A stretch of 54,092 nucleotides of DNA from Bacillota bacterium (GTDB lineage Bacteria; Bacillota; Bacilli; Paenibacillales; Paenibacillaceae). The stretch lies in the NCBI GenBank assembly GCA_023386495.1, contig JAEWJS010000019.1, forward strand, positions 1-54,092. The letters are read 5' to 3'. The position numbers and the translations under genes were made by a program. The notes below the pieces were generated by a model. The model made no database searches. It was given only the letters and a program-made list of their open reading frames with translations, and was not told the origin of the DNA. Positions 50,655 through 54,092 of this stretch are shown here, piece by piece (the first letter of the stretch is position 1; each line of letters begins with the position of its first letter).

Positions 50655-51515
50655 GTGCCAATCGCCAAGTTAAGCCAAGCGGAATTGTATTACGACGAGT
50701 TCGGTTCCGGAGATCGGTACCTGATTCAAGCGCAGCAGTTCACGAATAACAAGCTGCACTATACGATCGATTTAGCCGAGCAGGGTTTCCATGTGTTCAA
50801 CATTCAGATCAGGGGCTATGCGCCGTCGATGCTCGTGCATGAGGACTTGGGCGAAGCGTGGTACGATACCTGGGCCCAGGACGTCATCGACTTCGCGGAC
50901 GCGATGGGCATCGACCGATTCTTCTATACCGGCTACTCGCATGGCGCGGGGATCGGCTGGCATCTCTGCATGAATCATCCCGAGCGGCTTCGCGCGTTCT
51001 TCCCGATCGTCGGCGGGCCGCATAAGAAGGACGGTCAAGAGACCGGGTCGGCGCGGATGAATACGATTCGGGCAGCGGAGAGTCCGGAGACGTGGCGGCC
51101 TTACGCGGAGAAATTCGCTTCCGGCACCATGGACATGTACAACCGGATCGCGGCACGCGCAGATGATCCTGATCTTAAGCAAGCGGCGCTTGGCGCGGCC
51201 GAACAGGAGAGGGATTTCTGGATCAACATGCCTAAGGCTTCAGCCGTGTTGAATCCGAAGAAGCCGTTCCCGAAGATCAAGACAGAGGAAGAGCTAATCG
51301 ATACGCTGCGCCGAATCAAGATTGCTACCCTCATGATCGGCGGGATGAAGGACGACATCAGCACGCCGGAGGACATGGTACGATCCTGTCGAGCGGTTGA
51401 GCATTCCAAGCTGATCTTATATGCCGATGCCAACCATGGCAATTTGGGACCGGAGCATCGCCTCGAGATCGTGGACGACATCATGCAATTCTGCCATAAT
51501 CGGAATCTTCTATAG
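50655..51515 (+). CDS. Alpha/beta hydrolase
   Basis: 286 residues from GTG 50655, with GGAGGG 8 bases upstream; an ATG at 50640 overlaps that site. Fold and triad: nucleophile Ser95 in TGYSHGAGIGWH, acid in GGMKDDISTPEDM and His in DANHGNLGPEH. The N-terminus (AELYYDEFGSGDRYLIQAQQF) fits small-molecule ester or C-C hydrolases; the oxyanion HG motif is replaced by QAQQF. It ends the operon of CocE, dehydratase subunits and CoA-transferase. It may act on an ester intermediate or as a thioesterase. Confidence 0.85.
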   Translation: MPIAKLSQAELYYDEFGSGDRYLIQAQQFTNNKLHYTIDLAEQGFHVFNIQIRGYAPSMLVHEDLGEAWYDTWAQDVIDFADAMGIDRFFYTGYSHGAGIGWHLCMNHPERLRAFFPIVGGPHKKDGQETGSARMNTIRAAESPETWRPYAEKFASGTMDMYNRIAARADDPDLKQAALGAAEQERDFWINMPKASAVLNPKKPFPKIKTEEELIDTLRRIKIATLMIGGMKDDISTPEDMVRSCRAVEHSKLILYADANHGNLGPEHRLEIVDDIMQFCHNRNLL

Positions 51516-51526
51516 ACCCTAACGCA

Positions 51527-51566
51527 AGAATCTAGCGCGAATATTTCCTGCGCTAGGTTCTTTTTT
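51527..51566 (+). terminator. Terminator of the CocE-dehydratase operon
   Basis: AGAATCTAGCGC pairs with GCGCTAGGTTCT, then six T. Confidence 0.9.
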
Positions 51567-51588
51567 CATACATGATGCAGGTATAATG

Positions 51589-51609
51589 ATCGTATAATTC
51601 CTATACGAT
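51589..51609. promoter_or_regulatory. Palindrome upstream of the PucR-type regulator
   Basis: Perfect 8-bp arms ATCGTATA and TATACGAT around ATTCC. A TATAAT at about 51641 follows, so the palindrome sits near the -35 position. It is a candidate autoregulatory operator. Confidence 0.5.
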
Positions 51610-51686
51610 GCATATAACGGCGGATTGGGACTGGTACTATAATGAGGGTAATCTATGGAAATTCCATGTGACTGGAGTGAGTCGGC

Positions 51687-53915
51687 ATGACGGACGTTCA
51701 GAAGAACAAACACATCATGGACAAAATTGATGCTCACTTGCGGAAGACAGCGCGAAGAATGGTTCAATTCGATACGCTGGATGAAACGCTCCACTACTTA
51801 ATCGATTCCTTCCATCAACAGTATGGCTGCGAATATATGGCGATCATCTATCAAGAGGATGACGTGCTGAAGCTGATGGCGAAAAAAGGACATGCAAGCC
51901 AGTTCGAAGCCTACTTCCCGCTGGACGTGAGTCGCTGCCATGCCAGGCTATTGCTGGAGCCGGTCAGTTCGCTATTCGATGTGCTGGACAACGAAGAGCA
52001 GTGTCCGATCCTCACCGGCGTAGAAGAAGAGCAATTCCAGACCTGGTTCACGATTCCGATCCGCACGGAGGAAGGCAATAGCCTGGGACTCTGCGTAATC
52101 GGCTTCCGATCGTTCGTCCCGCTTGTCGTCGGCGCGGAGAAGCTGTTCGAAGAATACGGCAAGGATATTGCGATCTCGTTCCAGTTGGCGCAGCAGCGCG
52201 AGAACGAGAGCAAGAAGATCGAGGGCTTGGACTGGCTGAAGGAGAATGTATACTTAGGCGGCACCTCCATCGAGCAGATTGTCGGCAATATCGTGGAACG
52301 GGCAGGGAAAGGCACGGATGCCAAGGAGGCCTACGTGTATCTGTACGACGAGAGCACCAATAATTTGCTGCTGCAGCCGCCCAGCTACGGTGCTACGAAT
52401 CCCCCCAAGCGAATCAACATGCTGGATGCTTATGACCTGAAACCGTTCTTCCCTCGATTGGAAAAAGCCGGATCATCGGAATTGACGATCCCGCTCATGG
52501 TGAAATTGAAGCTGATCGGCATCCTTCACGTGAACGAGAAGCTGAATCACGACGGCGCTTTCACGAATGAGGACTTGGAGCTGCTCCAATTTTTAGCGTC
52601 TCACGTCTCAACGTTAATCGAGAATGCCAGGCTGTACATGAACGAAGTCGACCGGCAGAATCGATTGCAGACGTATATGCAGCATCAGCAGGAGCTCGTC
52701 AAGCAGACCATCGAGGACGAAGGCTTCGCGGGCATCTCGAACTTCCTCTCCAATATGCTGAACTGCTCTGTCGTCATGCTGGATCGCTTCCTTCATCTGA
52801 CTTCCCAGAAATACAAGGAGCAAGATGAGGAGCGGGTGGAGGAAATACTCGGACAGATCAATCGGGAGAAGAAGGCGATCTTGAGGGGCGGACAAGCGGA
52901 GCAGTGGCTCTCCATCAGCAAAGGGCTGGAGATGGGGCTGTGGCGGGTGTCCAGCGGGGGCGACACGCTCGGTTACTTGGGGCTCATCATCCCGCAGAGC
53001 CGGATGGATCTCGTGCTTCGGATGTCGCTCAACCATGCGCTTAACGTATGCGCCGTACAGTTCATCAAGCAGAAGCTGGTGCTGGATGTACGGGAGCAGG
53101 TGCGAGACAGCTTCTTCAACCAATTGTTCGTCGAGAAGATTCAGGACCGCAAGAAGATACTCGAATATACGAATCTGCTGAACTGGAATATAGCAGAGCC
53201 TCACGCGATCGGATTGTTCTCGCTCGAGTTCGAATCCGTCCAAGGGCATAGCACGAATCTGCTGGAAGAGGATGCCAAGAAGACTTGGGTTTGGGAACGG
53301 ATACGCGACTACATGACGAGGGTGTATCCGGACATCATTTTCACGCGCAAAGACGGCTACTACATGGTGATCGTACCCCAAGTCACGATCTCGGTGGGGG
53401 ACTTTTGGAAGCGTTTTTACGAAAGAGTCAAGAAGATGGTGAAATACGAAGAGGCACATCTGTCGGTCTTTATCGGCATTAGCCAAGACGCCAACCGGAT
53501 CGAGGACTATTACCTCTGCTACAAGCAAGCGCAGAAGACGCTGGTTATCCTGCGCAACCGGTTCGCGGATAAAGGCTATATGAGCTTCGACGAGCTCGGT
53601 TCGTACACCGTGCTCTATCATCTTGGCGATCCGCTGGTCGTTCCGCTGTTTCTCAAGACGTTCTTGAATCCGCTCCTGGTGTATGGGAACGGCAAGAACC
53701 GCGATTTATTCGATACTTTGCGCGTCTACCTGCAGACCAACGGCAACATTAAGGACGCGGCGAACCTATTGTTCATTCACCGGAGTTCCTTGAAATACAG
53801 GCTGGAGCGCATACGCGAGATCATCGGAATCGACATCGACAACGCCGAGCAGCGCTTCAATATGATGCTGGCGTACAAGCTCTACGACTTATTCGGCGAC
53901 GAGAACGCGCTTTGA
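51687..53915 (+). CDS. GAF-GAF-PucR family transcriptional regulator
   Basis: 742 residues. Two GAF-like sensor domains (about 20-170 and 185-315), a coiled linker, then a CdaR/GGDEF-like domain (about 480-620). The PucR-type helix-turn-helix is at the end (LFDTLRVYLQTNGNIKDAANLLFIHRSSLKYRLERIREIIG). Proteins of this class activate nearby catabolic genes when a small ligand binds. It is codirectional with, but separated by a terminator from, the dehydratase operon, and is the only dedicated regulator in the catabolic island. It is the best candidate for its specific activator. GACTGGAGTGAG precedes the ATG; the exact ligand is unknown. Confidence 0.88.
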   Translation: MTDVQKNKHIMDKIDAHLRKTARRMVQFDTLDETLHYLIDSFHQQYGCEYMAIIYQEDDVLKLMAKKGHASQFEAYFPLDVSRCHARLLLEPVSSLFDVLDNEEQCPILTGVEEEQFQTWFTIPIRTEEGNSLGLCVIGFRSFVPLVVGAEKLFEEYGKDIAISFQLAQQRENESKKIEGLDWLKENVYLGGTSIEQIVGNIVERAGKGTDAKEAYVYLYDESTNNLLLQPPSYGATNPPKRINMLDAYDLKPFFPRLEKAGSSELTIPLMVKLKLIGILHVNEKLNHDGAFTNEDLELLQFLASHVSTLIENARLYMNEVDRQNRLQTYMQHQQELVKQTIEDEGFAGISNFLSNMLNCSVVMLDRFLHLTSQKYKEQDEERVEEILGQINREKKAILRGGQAEQWLSISKGLEMGLWRVSSGGDTLGYLGLIIPQSRMDLVLRMSLNHALNVCAVQFIKQKLVLDVREQVRDSFFNQLFVEKIQDRKKILEYTNLLNWNIAEPHAIGLFSLEFESVQGHSTNLLEEDAKKTWVWERIRDYMTRVYPDIIFTRKDGYYMVIVPQVTISVGDFWKRFYERVKKMVKYEEAHLSVFIGISQDANRIEDYYLCYKQAQKTLVILRNRFADKGYMSFDELGSYTVLYHLGDPLVVPLFLKTFLNPLLVYGNGKNRDLFDTLRVYLQTNGNIKDAANLLFIHRSSLKYRLERIREIIGIDIDNAEQRFNMMLAYKLYDLFGDENAL

Positions 53916-53922
53916 AGGCATG

Positions 53923-53949
53923 AAGCCCTGCACGCAGGGCTTTTTCTCT
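53923..53949 (+). terminator. Terminator of the PucR gene
   Basis: AAGCCCTG pairs with CAGGGCTT around a 4-base loop, followed by a T-rich run. Confidence 0.88.
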
Positions 53950-53955
53950 TGCCGC

Positions 53956-54092
53956 GTGCCCAGCAAAGCACGCATCTTCTAACCGGTGAAAGTCCGGTCG
54001 CGGGAGGGGCCAAGCCCCCGCGTAGCTAGGATACCTGCGCGTGGCGAAATCTGTGCGCAGAAGCGTATCGACGAAAGTGCCTGTCGGAGACA
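53956..54092 (+). mobile_element. 5' end of a probable class C group II intron (cut by window)
   Basis: Starting at GTGCCC a few bases after the terminator T-run, the sequence folds into nested hairpins: GTGC/GCAC, CCGG-TGAAAGT-CCGG and GCGGG(GG)/CCCCCGC, then a TAGCTAGGATACC segment. This resembles domain I of bacterial group II introns that begin GTGYG-like and insert just downstream of terminators (class C). The reverse transcriptase would lie beyond the window, so this is not proven. A cobalamin riboswitch shares the CCGGTGAAA-TCCGG look but needs other boxes that I do not see. Confidence 0.6.

Noticed and set aside
53956..54092. Cobalamin riboswitch at the right edge
   Set aside because: CCGGTGAAAGTCCGG looks like the aptamer start, but the expected conserved segments after it are missing, and the GTGCCC start after a terminator fits a group II intron better.

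Overview
The window looks like chromosomal DNA of a moderately GC-rich, Paenibacillus/Cohnella-type Bacillota. Grounds: strong GGAGG-type ribosome sites with ATG, GTG or TTG starts, sigma-A promoters, rho-independent terminators, lipobox lipoproteins, and homologues of Bacillus genes (YhaN, YkvI, Xpt, YqzE, YqhG/YqhH). Sites resembling CcpA cre boxes and NrdR boxes are present. The species is not assigned.

Left part (1-12 kb): housekeeping and small conserved genes. These are the 3' end of a YhaN-like ATPase, a YkvI-like membrane protein, a lipoprotein, xpt, two small unknowns, a zinc-ribbon protein with a Gly/Gln/Pro/Tyr tail, two identical tRNA-Leu(CAG) units, a divergent polysaccharide deacetylase overlapping a convergent cell-wall amidase, yqzE, a secreted unknown, a 150-bp structured repeat and the yqhH-yqhG operon.

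Middle (12-20 kb): a class II (B12-dependent) ribonucleotide reductase behind two phased NrdR boxes. Next come four evenly spaced palindromes and a tandem duplication of a type I toxin-antitoxin locus in which the first copy is decayed. A divergent oxidoreductase/TetR pair and a LacI-sensor-PAS-GGDEF protein follow.

Right part (20-54 kb): a large catabolic island. It has two paralogous carboxylesterases, three SBP_bac_5 lipoproteins served by one Dpp/Opp-type ABC transporter, and a gentisate ring-cleavage operon (dioxygenase, DinB-fold protein, FAH hydrolase). It also has three cytoplasmic CapA-fold metalloproteins, an acyl-CoA ligase, a HADH-enoyl-CoA hydratase fusion, a MmgE/PrpD protein, an MFS permease, and an operon of CocE-type hydrolase, two 2-hydroxyacyl-CoA dehydratase-family subunits, a class III CoA-transferase and an alpha/beta hydrolase. 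A GAF-GAF-PucR regulator closes it. cre-like sites precede the transporter genes and the CocE/dehydratase operon, so carbon catabolite repression is likely. The inferred logic is: import an ester-type compound, hydrolyse it, activate it as a CoA thioester, dehydrate or reduce and beta-oxidise it, with aromatic by-products leaving through gentisate. The true substrate is unknown. The window ends in what looks like the 5' end of a class C group II intron placed just after a terminator.
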